64,000 bases of DNA from DATFVJ01 sp963712955 (GCA_963712955.1 CAVQKF010000016.1:51437-115436); one strand, 5' to 3'; counted from the first letter of the stretch, positions 34,319 to 43,235 are shown. Numbers and translations are program-made. Notes: generated from the sequence alone by a model not told the origin.

Positions 34319-37300
34319 ATGTCTTCGGAGGCCATCGCGATCGTCGGGCTCGCCTGCAAGTACCCCGACGCGTCCGACCTCCAGTCACTCTGGGACCTGG
34401 TGCTCACCGGACGGCGGGCGTTCCGGCGGATCCCGCCGGGCCGGCTCGACCTCGGCGATTACCGAGACGGCGGCTGGGGCGCGCCGGACACGGCCTACTT
34501 CACCCGGGCGGCCCTGATCGAAGGCTGGGAACTCGACCATGCCGCCTGTGAGCCTCCAGGCGCGACGAACGGCCTGGCGGACCCCGGGCACATGCTCGCC
34601 CTTGAGACCGCGGCACAGGCACTCAGCGACGCCGGGTTCCCCGGCGGGCAGGGTCTTGGCCGCGAACGAGCCGGTGTCATTGTCGGGAACACCCTCACCA
34701 GCCAGGTGAGAAGGGCTGCTACGCTCCGGCTGCACTGGCCATATGTCCGCAGGGCGCTCGCCGCCGCCCTCGCCTCCGTTCCGGCCGGCGCCCCAGGCGA
34801 GTGGCACAACGAGGTGCTCGAGGCGGCAGCGAAGTGCTTCGCCGCATCCTTGCCCGAGGTCACGGCCGACACCCTGGCCAATGGGCTCGCCAGCAGCATC
34901 GCGGGCAGGATCTGCGCGCACTTCGGCTTCAAGGGCGGTGGGCACGCGGTGGAGGGGGCCTGTTCATCGTCCCTGATCGCGGTCGCTTCGGCCTGCACCG
35001 CACTGACGACAGGCGACCTTGACTTCGCGCTCGCCGGTGGGGTCGACATCGGCCTGGACGCGTTTGACCTCATCGGGTTCGCCAGGGCCGGCGCACTGGC
35101 CACGTACGAGATGCGCATTTACGACGCCACGCCTACCGGGTTCCTCCTCGGTGAAGGCTGCGGCATCGTCGCCCTGATGCGCGCCAGGGATGCCCACGCC
35201 AGCGGAGTGCCCGTCTACGCCGACATCACCGGCTGGGGTATCTCCTCCGCGGGCAACCGCCGCTCAAGCTCGGAGCCCGACGGCCTGCTGCTCGCGCTGC
35301 GCCGTGCCTACGAACGGGCCGAGGCCGATCCGGCGCGCGTCCAGCTCTTCGAGGGGCACGCGGCCGGCACCGCCGCAAGTGACCTCGCCGAACTGACGGC
35401 GCTCGCGGCGCTGCGCGCGGACGCGCCGCAGCCTGCGGCACTCGGCTCGATCAAGGCGAACATCGGCCACACCAGGGCCGCGGCGGGCATCGCCGGGCTG
35501 CTGAAGACCGTGCTCGCGATGTCGGCAGGCACGCTACCGCCCACGACGGGGTGCGAGCAGCCCCATCCGCTGCTGCGCGCCGCCTCGGCGGTCCGGGTGC
35601 TTGCCGTACCCGAACCATGGCCGGAAGGTCAAAGGCTCGCCGGGGTGAGCACCATGGGCTTCGGCGGGACCAACGCCCATGTGGTGCTGTGCCGCACCGA
35701 CGGCCGCGGCGGCCAGCGGGACCAGGCGGAACCAGCGAAGGCGGCCGGACCGGCCGGCAGCGGCGACGACTCCGCCGCAGCACGCACACTTGTCAGCGGC
35801 AGCGCTGCCAAAGCGGTGAGCGCCGTAGCAATTAACCCGAAAGCCACGAAGAACCCGGAAGCCACGACCACCGGAGCGGCTGCCAGCCTTGAGGCGGCAC
35901 ACAGCGGCCACGCCGCACGCCCTGTCAACATCTGGCGGGAGCCCGTCTTCATCACCGATCCGCGCGCGGCCGGCCGGGCAGGCGATCGCTGCCGCTTCCT
36001 TGAGACGGTCCGCGTGCACCGCCCGGGCGTGGAGCTCGTCGCCGACGCGGCGATCGGCCCGGACACCGACCCCTACCTGGCCGACTACCGCCCCGACGGC
36101 CGGACCGTGCTGCCGGCCGTGATCGGGCTCGAAGCCATGGCGCAGGCCGCGGCCGTGCTGTCGGGGCTGCCGCTACGGCAGGCCAGGAATGTGGAACTGG
36201 TCAGCCCGGTGGCTGTCCCCCGGGACGGGGCGGCGCGGATCCGGGTCTGCGCGCTGCGCCGCGATGACGCCGTCGAGGCCGTCCTGTGCAGCATTGCGAA
36301 CGGCCAGAGCGCTGATCACATGCGTGCCATGTTCCCGGTGATCGCCGGACCGGGCAGCGACATGGGGGTCACCCGCGGGCCATTCGACCCGATGACCACG
36401 GCAATCGTGGACGGCAGCGAACTGTACGGACCGCTGTGCGCCCACACGGGGCGCTTCCGCCGTGTGGCGTTCCTGCCCGCGCTGACACCACGAAGCTGTT
36501 GTGCGCTGCTGCGCGGCGCAGACGACGCGCCGTGGTTCGGCCGGAGCTTGGCTCACGGCCCGCTGCTGCTCGGAAGCCCGGGCGTGAACGACGCGGCCAT
36601 TCACGTTCTGCAAGCCTGCGTGCCGCACCGCCGGCTGGTCGCAGCCGGATGCGAGAGCATGACCGCGAGCGGGCTCACCGTCAGCGGCGCGGTGGAGATC
36701 CGTGCCCGCGAGCGCTCCGCCACCGCGGATGAATACGTATGGGACGTCGAGGCAGTCGACGGCGACGGCCGCATGGTGGTCGAATGGGCCGGTCTCCGGC
36801 TGCTTGACAGCGGTCCGCTCCGCCGTACCCAGCCGTGGCCGCCCGCGCTGCTCGCCGTGTATCTCGAGCGCGGCGCCACCGCGCTAGGGCTCGGCTCAGG
36901 CGTGCGGGTCACCGTTCGGGCCGGGCATCCACGTCAGGTCTGGGGCGCATGCGGCAGCAACGGGCCCGCGACGGGGACCGGCCACCACATCGCCCGCGGC
37001 GATGACCATGCCGCCGGCAACGGCAACGGTTCCGGCAGCCGTTCCGGCGACGGTTCCGGCGACGGCGGTTACCGGCCCGGTGCGTTGCGGTACGCCGGGA
37101 CGGAACCGGCGAGCCGGGCGTGCCACAGTTACCTCGACGGGCTCACCCTCACGGTCGAGACGGCCGGACCTGCTGCCTGTGACTGGGCAGCGGCAGAAAC
37201 GCGGCATGATCCCGCGCTTGCCCGCACGCCGGCTTGTGAAGCGCTGCGCGACCAACTGCGCGAGCGGTGCGGCGAGCCAGCCGCGACGGTGACGGCCAGG

Positions 37301-37519
37301 GTCTGGACCGCGGTCGAGTGCATGTCAAAGGCCGGCTTGCCATCCGGCTCGCCGCTCGTGCTTGACCAGGTGCACGGCGACGGCTGGGTTCTGTTGCGTG
37401 CCGGGGGCGCCGCGGTAGCCAGTACGGTCGTGGCGGTCAGCGGTGTGACCGTCCCGGTGGCTGTGGCGATCATGACGGCCGGCACGGAACGCAGGATCCG
37501 CGTGAGCGGCGGCTCCTGA
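34319..37519 (+). CDS. KS-DH-PPTase-like polyketide synthase without AT, ACP or KR
   Basis: 1066 residues. Ketosynthase at 1-455 with all three catalytic residues: VEGACSSSL (Cys215), FEGHAAGT (His347) and KANIGHTRAAAG (His384). An 85-residue Ala-rich linker follows where AT, ACP and KR would lie. A hotdog dehydratase region (about 550-870) has DPYLADYRPDGRTVLPAV, ELYGPLCAHTGRFRRV and VNDAAIHVLQACVPHR. The usual catalytic His of the DH is Tyr590, while the Asp of NDAAIH is kept. The C-terminus (about 945-1060) resembles the PPTase-like end of enediyne PKSs: AACDWAAAE and RVWTAVECMSKAG. GGGGAG precedes the ATG. No ACP, AT or thioesterase gene is nearby, so it would need partners in trans. Confidence 0.8.
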   Translation: MSSEAIAIVGLACKYPDASDLQSLWDLVLTGRRAFRRIPPGRLDLGDYRDGGWGAPDTAYFTRAALIEGWELDHAACEPPGATNGLADPGHMLALETAAQALSDAGFPGGQGLGRERAGVIVGNTLTSQVRRAATLRLHWPYVRRALAAALASVPAGAPGEWHNEVLEAAAKCFAASLPEVTADTLANGLASSIAGRICAHFGFKGGGHAVEGACSSSLIAVASACTALTTGDLDFALAGGVDIGLDAFDLIGFARAGALATYEMRIYDATPTGFLLGEGCGIVALMRARDAHASGVPVYADITGWGISSAGNRRSSSEPDGLLLALRRAYERAEADPARVQLFEGHAAGTAASDLAELTALAALRADAPQPAALGSIKANIGHTRAAAGIAGLLKTVLAMSAGTLPPTTGCEQPHPLLRAASAVRVLAVPEPWPEGQRLAGVSTMGFGGTNAHVVLCRTDGRGGQRDQAEPAKAAGPAGSGDDSAAARTLVSGSAAKAVSAVAINPKATKNPEATTTGAAASLEAAHSGHAARPVNIWREPVFITDPRAAGRAGDRCRFLETVRVHRPGVELVADAAIGPDTDPYLADYRPDGRTVLPAVIGLEAMAQAAAVLSGLPLRQARNVELVSPVAVPRDGAARIRVCALRRDDAVEAVLCSIANGQSADHMRAMFPVIAGPGSDMGVTRGPFDPMTTAIVDGSELYGPLCAHTGRFRRVAFLPALTPRSCCALLRGADDAPWFGRSLAHGPLLLGSPGVNDAAIHVLQACVPHRRLVAAGCESMTASGLTVSGAVEIRARERSATADEYVWDVEAVDGDGRMVVEWAGLRLLDSGPLRRTQPWPPALLAVYLERGATALGLGSGVRVTVRAGHPRQVWGACGSNGPATGTGHHIARGDDHAAGNGNGSGSRSGDGSGDGGYRPGALRYAGTEPASRACHSYLDGLTLTVETAGPAACDWAAAETRHDPALARTPACEALRDQLRERCGEPAATVTARVWTAVECMSKAGLPSGSPLVLDQVHGDGWVLLRAGGAAVASTVVAVSGVTVPVAVAIMTAGTERRIRVSGGS

Positions 37520-37679
37520 TCCGCGACTGTCACGCGGCAACAGCCATACGGGCCGTATTCGAGCCGAACACTGGCCAAGGAAGCGACATGCGGCCCTGGC
37601 ACCGGGGACCAAGGGCCATGCCGCGGCGGGATCGGGCGAGCGAGCCTGAGTGTTAGCCGACAGTCGAGCGAGGTGCGCC

Positions 37680-38711
37680 ATGTCGAGCCCGTTCACCACC
37701 AGAGCCAGCCTCTTCCGGCTGCTTCGCGCCGCCCAGGCGGCGCCGTCCATCCACAACACCCAGCCGTGGAAGTTCGAGATCCGCGCCGATGATCGCATCG
37801 ATTTGCGGGCCAACCGTGAGCGCAGCCTGGATCGCACCGATCCGCGGGGACGCGAACTCGCCATCAGCTGCGGAGCGGCGCTGTTCAACCTGCGAATGGC
37901 GCTCGGCGTCACGGGGTACGACCCCGTGGTCCGGCTGGTCCCCGAGCCGTACGAGGATCCGGATCTGCTCGCGTCGGTCAAGATCGTGCTCGGCCAGCAG
38001 CGACCGCCGACCGTTACCGAGCGGCGTCTCTACGAGATGATCCCGTGGCGGCACACGAACCGCCAGCCATTCAGCGGCACCCGCATCGGGATGAACGTCG
38101 TAGCTGAGCTTGAACAAGCCGCCAGGATGGAGCGGGCCTATCTGTGGCTACCACACCGGGGGGAGGCCAGGGAACTGCTGCGCGAGATCGCCGAGGCCGA
38201 CCAGGCGCTGAAGGCAGACCCGTCCTATCGGGACGAACTGCGGCAATACACGAGCGCGCGCACGCGGGGCTTCGGGATTCCCGAGGCGGCCTTCGGCCCG
38301 TTGCCGCGGAAGGACCACGTTCTGTTCCGTGACCTGGGGCTCGAATGGCACGGCCGACGCCGGATTGCGCGGTTCGAGAAGCGCACCCGGCTGCTGGTGC
38401 TGTCGACAGAAACCGACACGCTGCTGGACTGGGTCCGCGCCGGGCAGGGCCTGCAGCGGATCCTGCTGACGGCCGTCCACCGCCACGTGGCGGCGTCGTT
38501 CTCCACCCAGCCGCTTGAACTGGGCGACAGACAGCCCACGGCCGCGAGCCGCCGGTGGCCGTGGCCCAGGTACGCCCAGATGATCATGCGCATGGGGTAC
38601 GGACCCGCGGCCGGAGCCACCCCGCGGGAGGCCGGTCCGCAGGTGGAGGACTTGCGAACCCAGCCACCACTGCCGCTGCGGCCCGGCCGATCGCAGCAGC
38701 CGACGCCGTAA
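37680..38711 (+). CDS. Acg-like nitroreductase-family protein
   Basis: 343 residues from the ATG at 37680 with GCGAGG upstream. SIHNTQPWKFEIRADDRIDL is the FMN-binding start of the Acg/Rv3131 group of nitroreductase-like proteins. IPWRHTNRQPFSGTRI and LLVLSTETDTLLDWVRAGQG confirm the family. In mycobacteria these belong to the dormancy regulon and may sequester flavin. It lies 160 bp after the KS gene on the same strand and may share its transcript. Confidence 0.82.
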   Translation: MSSPFTTRASLFRLLRAAQAAPSIHNTQPWKFEIRADDRIDLRANRERSLDRTDPRGRELAISCGAALFNLRMALGVTGYDPVVRLVPEPYEDPDLLASVKIVLGQQRPPTVTERRLYEMIPWRHTNRQPFSGTRIGMNVVAELEQAARMERAYLWLPHRGEARELLREIAEADQALKADPSYRDELRQYTSARTRGFGIPEAAFGPLPRKDHVLFRDLGLEWHGRRRIARFEKRTRLLVLSTETDTLLDWVRAGQGLQRILLTAVHRHVAASFSTQPLELGDRQPTAASRRWPWPRYAQMIMRMGYGPAAGATPREAGPQVEDLRTQPPLPLRPGRSQQPTP

Positions 38712-38743
38712 GAGGCTGCGGAGCCAGGCTAGAGTCAGTACCC

Positions 38744-38860
38744 GTGACTGGTCCCTCGCCGACTCTGCGGCTGCCACGAGATCTGCGCGCCGCGCGGCAT
38801 ATCCTGGGGGTGGCGGAAGACGCGGCGGAGCCACCGCTAACTCTCCTGGCCAGCCAATGA
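38744..38860 (+). CDS. Possible leaderless 38-codon gene coupled to the Nudix gene
   Basis: A GTG at 38744 lies 8 nt after TAGAGT (38730-38735), the spacing of a leaderless start. The 38-residue frame (VTGPSPTLRLPRDLRAARHI ...) ends in a TGA that overlaps the Nudix ATG as ATGA. This suggests translational coupling. No family recognised. Confidence 0.35.
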   Translation: MTGPSPTLRLPRDLRAARHILGVAEDAAEPPLTLLASQ

Positions 38861-39366
38861 ACACGACGACAGACGCCAATTTCCTCGAACCGGAGGCGTG
38901 GTTCGCCAGCCTTCCTACCGTGTATGTGGCCGCAGGCGCGCTGATCACCGACCCCGGCGGCCAGGTGCTGCTTGTGAAGCCGAACTACCGCGACCACTGG
39001 GCCATGCCTGGGGGTATCTGCGAGCACGGTGAACCCCCGCACGAGGGATGCGCCCGCGAGCTGCTCGAAGAACTCGGGCTCCCGATTCCCGTCGGCCCGC
39101 TGCTCGTCGTCAACTGGACCGCGCCCGAGGGCGAGCGCCCCAAGTCGATGATGCACCTGGTGTTCGACGGCGGCACATTGGGTGACGGGACCGGGATCCG
39201 GCTGCAGTACGAGGAACTCGACGAGTACCGGTTCGTCGAGCCGGCCGCGGTGGCCTCGTACCTGCCGCCTTACAGCGCGCCGCGGGTCCCTGCGGCGCTG
39301 CGCGCCCGCGTCGGCGGGACGACGATTTACCTGCCGTCAGGCGAGCCGTATCCGGCATCGGCCTGA
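38857..39366 (+). CDS. Nudix hydrolase
   Basis: 169 residues. The Nudix box is complete: GGICEHGEPPHEGCARELLE followed by ELG (G-x5-E-x7-R-E-x2-E-E-x-G). The box follows VLLVKPNYRDHWAMPG, the usual strand leading into it. These enzymes hydrolyse nucleoside diphosphates linked to other groups; the substrate cannot be read from the sequence. ATG overlaps the stop of the preceding small frame. Confidence 0.9.
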   Translation: MNTTTDANFLEPEAWFASLPTVYVAAGALITDPGGQVLLVKPNYRDHWAMPGGICEHGEPPHEGCARELLEELGLPIPVGPLLVVNWTAPEGERPKSMMHLVFDGGTLGDGTGIRLQYEELDEYRFVEPAAVASYLPPYSAPRVPAALRARVGGTTIYLPSGEPYPASA

Positions 39367-39508
39367 GCCTGCGCACTCCTGTGGGCACAGCCGCGGCCCG
39401 TGCTCTTCGCCGGGACATACCGACCGGGTTCGCCGAGTATTCCGGCTCGATGATCACTTCATCAACGGCATCGAGCGCCTGCCGTGTGAGGTCACGCCGC
39501 GGTGACGG

Positions 39509-40801
39509 CTAGCCGGAGATGAGGTCGGCCACGGGCCTGGCCGCAAGTTCCCAGTCCGGCCGCAGCGGCATGCCCGAGTTCCCCCCGGAATCGAGTTTGA
39601 CGCCGAGCACCTGGTGCAGCTGGATCTGGTTGCGCTCGAAGCCGAGCCGTGACCCGGCCATGTACAGCCGCCAGACCCGCGCGGTACCCGGGCCAACCTC
39701 GGCGACCGCCTCGGCCCAGTGCGCGTCCAGGTTCGTGCACCAGCCGGCCAGGGTCATAGCGTAATGCTCGCGCAGGTTCTCCTCGTGCCGCACCTCGAAC
39801 CCGGTGTCGTGCATGACCGAGATGAGGTGCCCCGGCCCTTCGAGCTCACCGTCAGGGAAGACGTACCTGTTGATGAAACCGTTCTGCCGGATCGCGGGCT
39901 CGCGGTTGTCCGGCCTGGTAATGCAGTGGTTGAGCAGCCGACCGCCCGGCTTGAGCTTCCCGCACAGGAAGGAGAAGTAACTGGGCAGATTGGCCTTGCC
40001 GACATGCTCGGTCAGCCCGATCGAACTGACCGCGTCGAAGCCCCTCTCCGTGACATCGCGGTAATCGAGGTGGCGCACCTCCGCGAGATCGCCAAGGCCG
40101 GCGGCCTCGATCGCGCGGCGCGCCCACTCGGCCTGCTGGCGTGACAGCGTCACCCCGAGCGCGCGGACCCCGTACTCACGCGCCGCGTGCATCACCATCC
40201 CGCCCCAGCCGCAGCCGACGTCGAGCAGCCGCATGCCCTCGCGCAGCCCAAGCTTCCTCGCGACCAGGTCGCACTTGTACGCCTGCGCCTCCTCTAGCGT
40301 GGCGTTGGCGCTCGGGTAACAGGCGCAGGTGTAGGCCATCGACGGGCCGAGCACCCACCCGTAAAAGCGGTTCGACACGTCGTAGTGGTGAGAGATCGCG
40401 GCGGCGTCACGACGCTTGGAGTGCCGCAGCCCCGCCACCAGGCGACGGCCGCTGCGCACCTCCTGCGGTGGTGGCGGCACCCGCGGGAAGAGGATTTTCA
40501 CCCCGCCGAGCTGGCGAAGCAAGCGGAGCCGTTCGGGCAAATTAATCGTGTTCAGCTGCGCGTCCGACATGCGGACCAGCGCGGTGTACATGTCGCCCTC
40601 GACGTCGATGTGCCCGGCCACGTAGGCGCGGGCGAGGCCGAGTTCCCCGGGCGCCTGCGCCAGGTAGGAGACGGCAACCGGAGAGCGCACCACGACCTTG
40701 ATCGCGCTGCCTGGCTCGCCCGCGCAGCTGCCGTCGTATGCACGGAACTCCACCGGCGCGCCGGGCCCGGCAACCCGTTCGAAGACCTGAGCCAGTGCCA
40801 T
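39509..40801 (-). CDS. tmsB: Cyclopropane synthase-like methyltransferase, 10-methyl fatty acid type
   Basis: 430 residues. SAM-binding motif I is GMRLLDVGCGWGGMVMHAAR. YGVRALGVTLSRQQAEWARR and VSSIGLTEHVGKANLPSYFS are hallmarks of the CFA synthase family. It lies 73 bp downstream of the FAD oxidoreductase gene on the same strand. That pairing is known in actinobacteria as tmsB-tmsA (also bfaB-bfaA), which methylate and reduce oleoyl chains to 10-methylstearate (tuberculostearate). GGAGGG precedes the ATG. CFA synthase proper is the alternative, but the neighbour favours the tms role. Confidence 0.8.
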   Translation of the reverse strand: MALAQVFERVAGPGAPVEFRAYDGSCAGEPGSAIKVVVRSPVAVSYLAQAPGELGLARAYVAGHIDVEGDMYTALVRMSDAQLNTINLPERLRLLRQLGGVKILFPRVPPPPQEVRSGRRLVAGLRHSKRRDAAAISHHYDVSNRFYGWVLGPSMAYTCACYPSANATLEEAQAYKCDLVARKLGLREGMRLLDVGCGWGGMVMHAAREYGVRALGVTLSRQQAEWARRAIEAAGLGDLAEVRHLDYRDVTERGFDAVSSIGLTEHVGKANLPSYFSFLCGKLKPGGRLLNHCITRPDNREPAIRQNGFINRYVFPDGELEGPGHLISVMHDTGFEVRHEENLREHYAMTLAGWCTNLDAHWAEAVAEVGPGTARVWRLYMAGSRLGFERNQIQLHQVLGVKLDSGGNSGMPLRPDWELAARPVADLISG

Positions 40802-40874
40802 GCTGTCCGACCCTCCTGACGCCGCGATCTTCCGCGGCCCCTACCGCTGTTACCCCTCGCCTGTTACCTCGCCG

Positions 40875-42473
40875 CTACCTGCCGTGCACGCACTTGTCGT
40901 ACAGGCCGAGCAGGCGCCTGTCTGGATCATAGGCGCGCTTGAGCGCCCGGTACTCCTGCCCGTTGTACTGCCGCCAGAACTCGTCCTCTGTGTAGAACGC
41001 GGTCGAATACAGGCCCTTTCGGCCGCCGAGCGCCGCGACCTTGTCCTCGATAAGCCGGTTGTGGTGGCCGTCGGACTGGCCTGGCCCGAGCGGAACCGTC
41101 CCCCAGAAGCCGAAGTTCACGTAGACGTGGCCTGGCTCCAGCGGGTAGAGCGGCCAGCTCTGGCCGGAGCGCAGCCGCAGCGGGCACAGCCATACCGGCC
41201 TCATGCCGATCTCACGAAGGAAGAAGTCGAGGAAAGCGGCGCCATTCTCGACCGGGATCTCGACGTCCTGTATGACGTCCTCACGCGGGCCGACCCGGCG
41301 CGAGGCGTTCATCTGGTCGGTGAGCCCGTACCTGCGGTCGAAGGCCACCAGCCTCCGGTACACGTCGGAACGCCGGTACCTGCGCGGCCACATCCGGCGG
41401 ATCGCCGGATTCTGGACGCCGAACGGGCGCGAGCACCAGAACCAGTCGGTATCCCACCGCCACAGGTAGTCACCGACGGTCAGGAAGTCCTCGCGGTAAC
41501 GCTGGACGGACCTGTAGTAGATCTGCTGGCGGGTGTAATCGCTCAGCCACGGTGCGACGTCGCTGAACGTGCCCAGGGTGAGGTACAGCTCGTCGGGCCC
41601 GAAGGCGATCCCGTCCACGAAATCCACCGGAGCACCGTCGATGGTCCCATCCGCGGCGATCTGGCCGATCGCGCGCATGCAGTCCTCCATGCTCCGCAGC
41701 GGCCGATGGCGGAGATGCACATACGGTTTCACCGGCTCGAGCTCGATGGTCAGAGAGAGCGCGTAACCGAGCGTGCCGTAGGAGTTCGGGAAGCCCCGGA
41801 AGAGCCGCGCGTGCTCCCCCTCTGGTGCGGCTGTGACGACCCGGCCATCGCCGGTCAGGATCTCCATCTCGATGACGGACTCGTGCGGAAGGCCGTTGCG
41901 GAGTGAGCTGGATTCGATGCCAAGGCCAGTGACCGCGCCGCCCAGCGTGATGGTCTTGAGCTGCGGCACGACGAGCGGCATCAGGCCGTGTCGCAACGTG
42001 GCGTCGGCAAGGTGCTCGTAAGTCGTCATGCCACCGACGACCGCGGTGCGTGCCACCGGGTCCACGTGCAGCACCTGATCGAAAGCTGAGACATCGAGGC
42101 CGCGGTGGGCCGGCGAGGGGTCGCGGAACCGGAACAGGTTGGACGTGGGCTTGATCAGCCGGACAGGTTCCCCGGCCGGAAGGTCCGCGTACGCGTCGCG
42201 CAGCGCCGCCACCGCATCGCCGTGCCGACCGGGAGCGTCACCGCCGCCGCGGCCGGGGGCGCCGCCGCCGCGGCGGCCGGGAGCGCCATCGCCTTGGCGG
42301 CCGAGGGTGCCGGCGGGGAGAGCCGTGGCGGCGCTGTCTTTGGTCCCATCGTTGGCGCCGCCGCCGACGCCGCTTTCCGCGCTCGCCGGGCCGCCCTCGC
42401 CACCCGCGGCACCGCCGGACCCGCGGCCGTCAGGCGAAGGGCCTGCGGTCCGCCCGCCTGTAGTGCCTGTCAC
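40875..42473 (-). CDS. tmsA: FAD-dependent oxidoreductase, 10-methylene fatty acid reductase type
   Basis: 532 residues. The FAD-binding (PCMH-type) domain starts near residue 90: LIKPTSNLFRFRDPSPAHRG, VVGGMTTYEHLADATLRHGL, and VPQLKTITLGGAVTGLGIES, the flavin-contact stretch. The C-terminal part (VWLCPLRLRSGQSWPLYPLE, HVYVNFGFWGTVPLGPGQSD) matches the DIMINUTO/Dwarf1-like reductases to which TmsA belongs. It would reduce the 10-methylene intermediate made by TmsB. The first 85 residues are a Gly-rich extension with 8-residue repeats, not part of the enzyme fold. GTG start with GGGGAG upstream. Confidence 0.8.
   Translation of the reverse strand: MTGTTGGRTAGPSPDGRGSGGAAGGEGGPASAESGVGGGANDGTKDSAATALPAGTLGRQGDGAPGRRGGGAPGRGGGDAPGRHGDAVAALRDAYADLPAGEPVRLIKPTSNLFRFRDPSPAHRGLDVSAFDQVLHVDPVARTAVVGGMTTYEHLADATLRHGLMPLVVPQLKTITLGGAVTGLGIESSSLRNGLPHESVIEMEILTGDGRVVTAAPEGEHARLFRGFPNSYGTLGYALSLTIELEPVKPYVHLRHRPLRSMEDCMRAIGQIAADGTIDGAPVDFVDGIAFGPDELYLTLGTFSDVAPWLSDYTRQQIYYRSVQRYREDFLTVGDYLWRWDTDWFWCSRPFGVQNPAIRRMWPRRYRRSDVYRRLVAFDRRYGLTDQMNASRRVGPREDVIQDVEIPVENGAAFLDFFLREIGMRPVWLCPLRLRSGQSWPLYPLEPGHVYVNFGFWGTVPLGPGQSDGHHNRLIEDKVAALGGRKGLYSTAFYTEDEFWRQYNGQEYRALKRAYDPDRRLLGLYDKCVHGR
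42224..42306 (-). repeat. 24-bp in-frame repeat in tmsA (about 3.5 copies)
   Basis: Imperfect 24-bp units encode GRQGDGAP, GRRGGGAP, GRGGGDAP and GRHGDA in the N-terminal extension of the FAD protein. The degenerate copies indicate an older array than those in hrdB or the GT87 gene. Confidence 0.8.
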
Positions 42474-42529
42474 GAGCTTCTCCCCTCCACGTGCACCGCC
42501 CCTGCCGAGAGTGGATGCAGGAGGCGCCC

Positions 42530-42675
42530 ATGGGAAAGTTGTACGCCGAACTAGCCGAACGGCTGACTGAGTTTATCGTGGACCAGCCGGTCTACTTCAT
42601 GGCGACCGCGCCATCTGGGTCCGCATCGGCTTAAGGCGGGCATGTGAACGTCTCACCGAAGGGGTACCGGGGTTA
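42530..42675 (+). pseudogene. N-terminal remnant of a pyridoxamine 5'-phosphate oxidase-family gene
   Basis: AGGAGG (42519-42524) precedes an ATG whose product begins MGKLYAELAERLTEFIVDQP and then VYFMATAPSG, the exact start of this flavoprotein family. A stop ends the frame at 42634. Shifting frame just after shows GGHVNVSPKGYRG, the next conserved block (HVNxSPKG). After that the gene is cut off where the 23-bp repeats begin. Only about 45 of the usual 180-200 residues remain. Confidence 0.7.
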
Positions 42676-42741
42676 GTTCCCCGGTTGGACCGGGGTTAGT
42701 TCCCCGGTTGGACCGGGGTTAGTTCCCCGGTTGGACCGGGG
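42673..42741. repeat. 23-bp hairpin-forming tandem repeat (3 copies)
   Basis: Three exact copies with a period of 23 bp, each containing CCCCGGTTGGACCGGGG, a 7-bp stem with a 3-nt loop. The array sits at the breakpoint between the truncated PPOX gene and the formate-THF ligase fragment. Confidence 0.93.
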
Positions 42742-42766
42742 CGCAGGCGACGGCGGGTCGCGGAGC

Positions 42767-42910
42767 TCAGACAAGGCCCACCACGTCGCCGGCCTCATCA
42801 ATGTCGATCACCTCGGCCGCAGGCGAAGAAGAAAGCCCTGGCATCGTGCGCATGTCGCCACTGATCGCACAGGTGAACCCGGCCGACGCACCCTCGCCGC
42901 GATGAACCAT
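42767..42910 (-). pseudogene. C-terminal remnant of formate-tetrahydrofolate ligase
   Basis: On the minus strand a frame ends GASAGFTCAISGDMRTMPGL followed by SSSPAAEVIDIDEAGDVVGL, then V and a stop. This corresponds to the conserved end of formate-THF ligase (GAGF-x-TG-x-I-x-TMPGLP-x2-PAAE-x-IDID). About 45 of roughly 550 residues remain and the sequence upstream is not recognisable. It shows a deletion has removed the rest of a folate gene here. Confidence 0.55.
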
Positions 42911-43235
42911 CCAGCCGTGATGCCGTGGGCGACTGAGGCTGAGGCTCCGCTGCTTGGGTGCTGCCGTAGCCTTCGTACTGGACGGATCGTGGTATTTCTG
43001 GCGGCCATGGCGGCAACCGATGCCCTGGGCACAGTTACTACCAAGATCACCCCGGTGCTGCGTTCGGTGGGAGGCAAGCCGTGACCAACCCCCCACATTC
43101 CCACCTGATAGCTTCCGCATCGCCCGAACGAGCGGCCGGACCGGCATTGGCATAGAGACTGGCTATACCTGCCCGATGGCGCGGCCCCGTGCCGCTACCA
43201 CCGGACCCGAATGACGAGGAGGACGAGCGTTTCCC
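42911..43235. other. Gene-free interval
   Basis: About 325 bp between the folate-ligase remnant and the ATPase gene. No recognisable coding sequence. AGGAGGACGAG at about 43216-43226 is near the following start codon. Confidence 0.5.
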
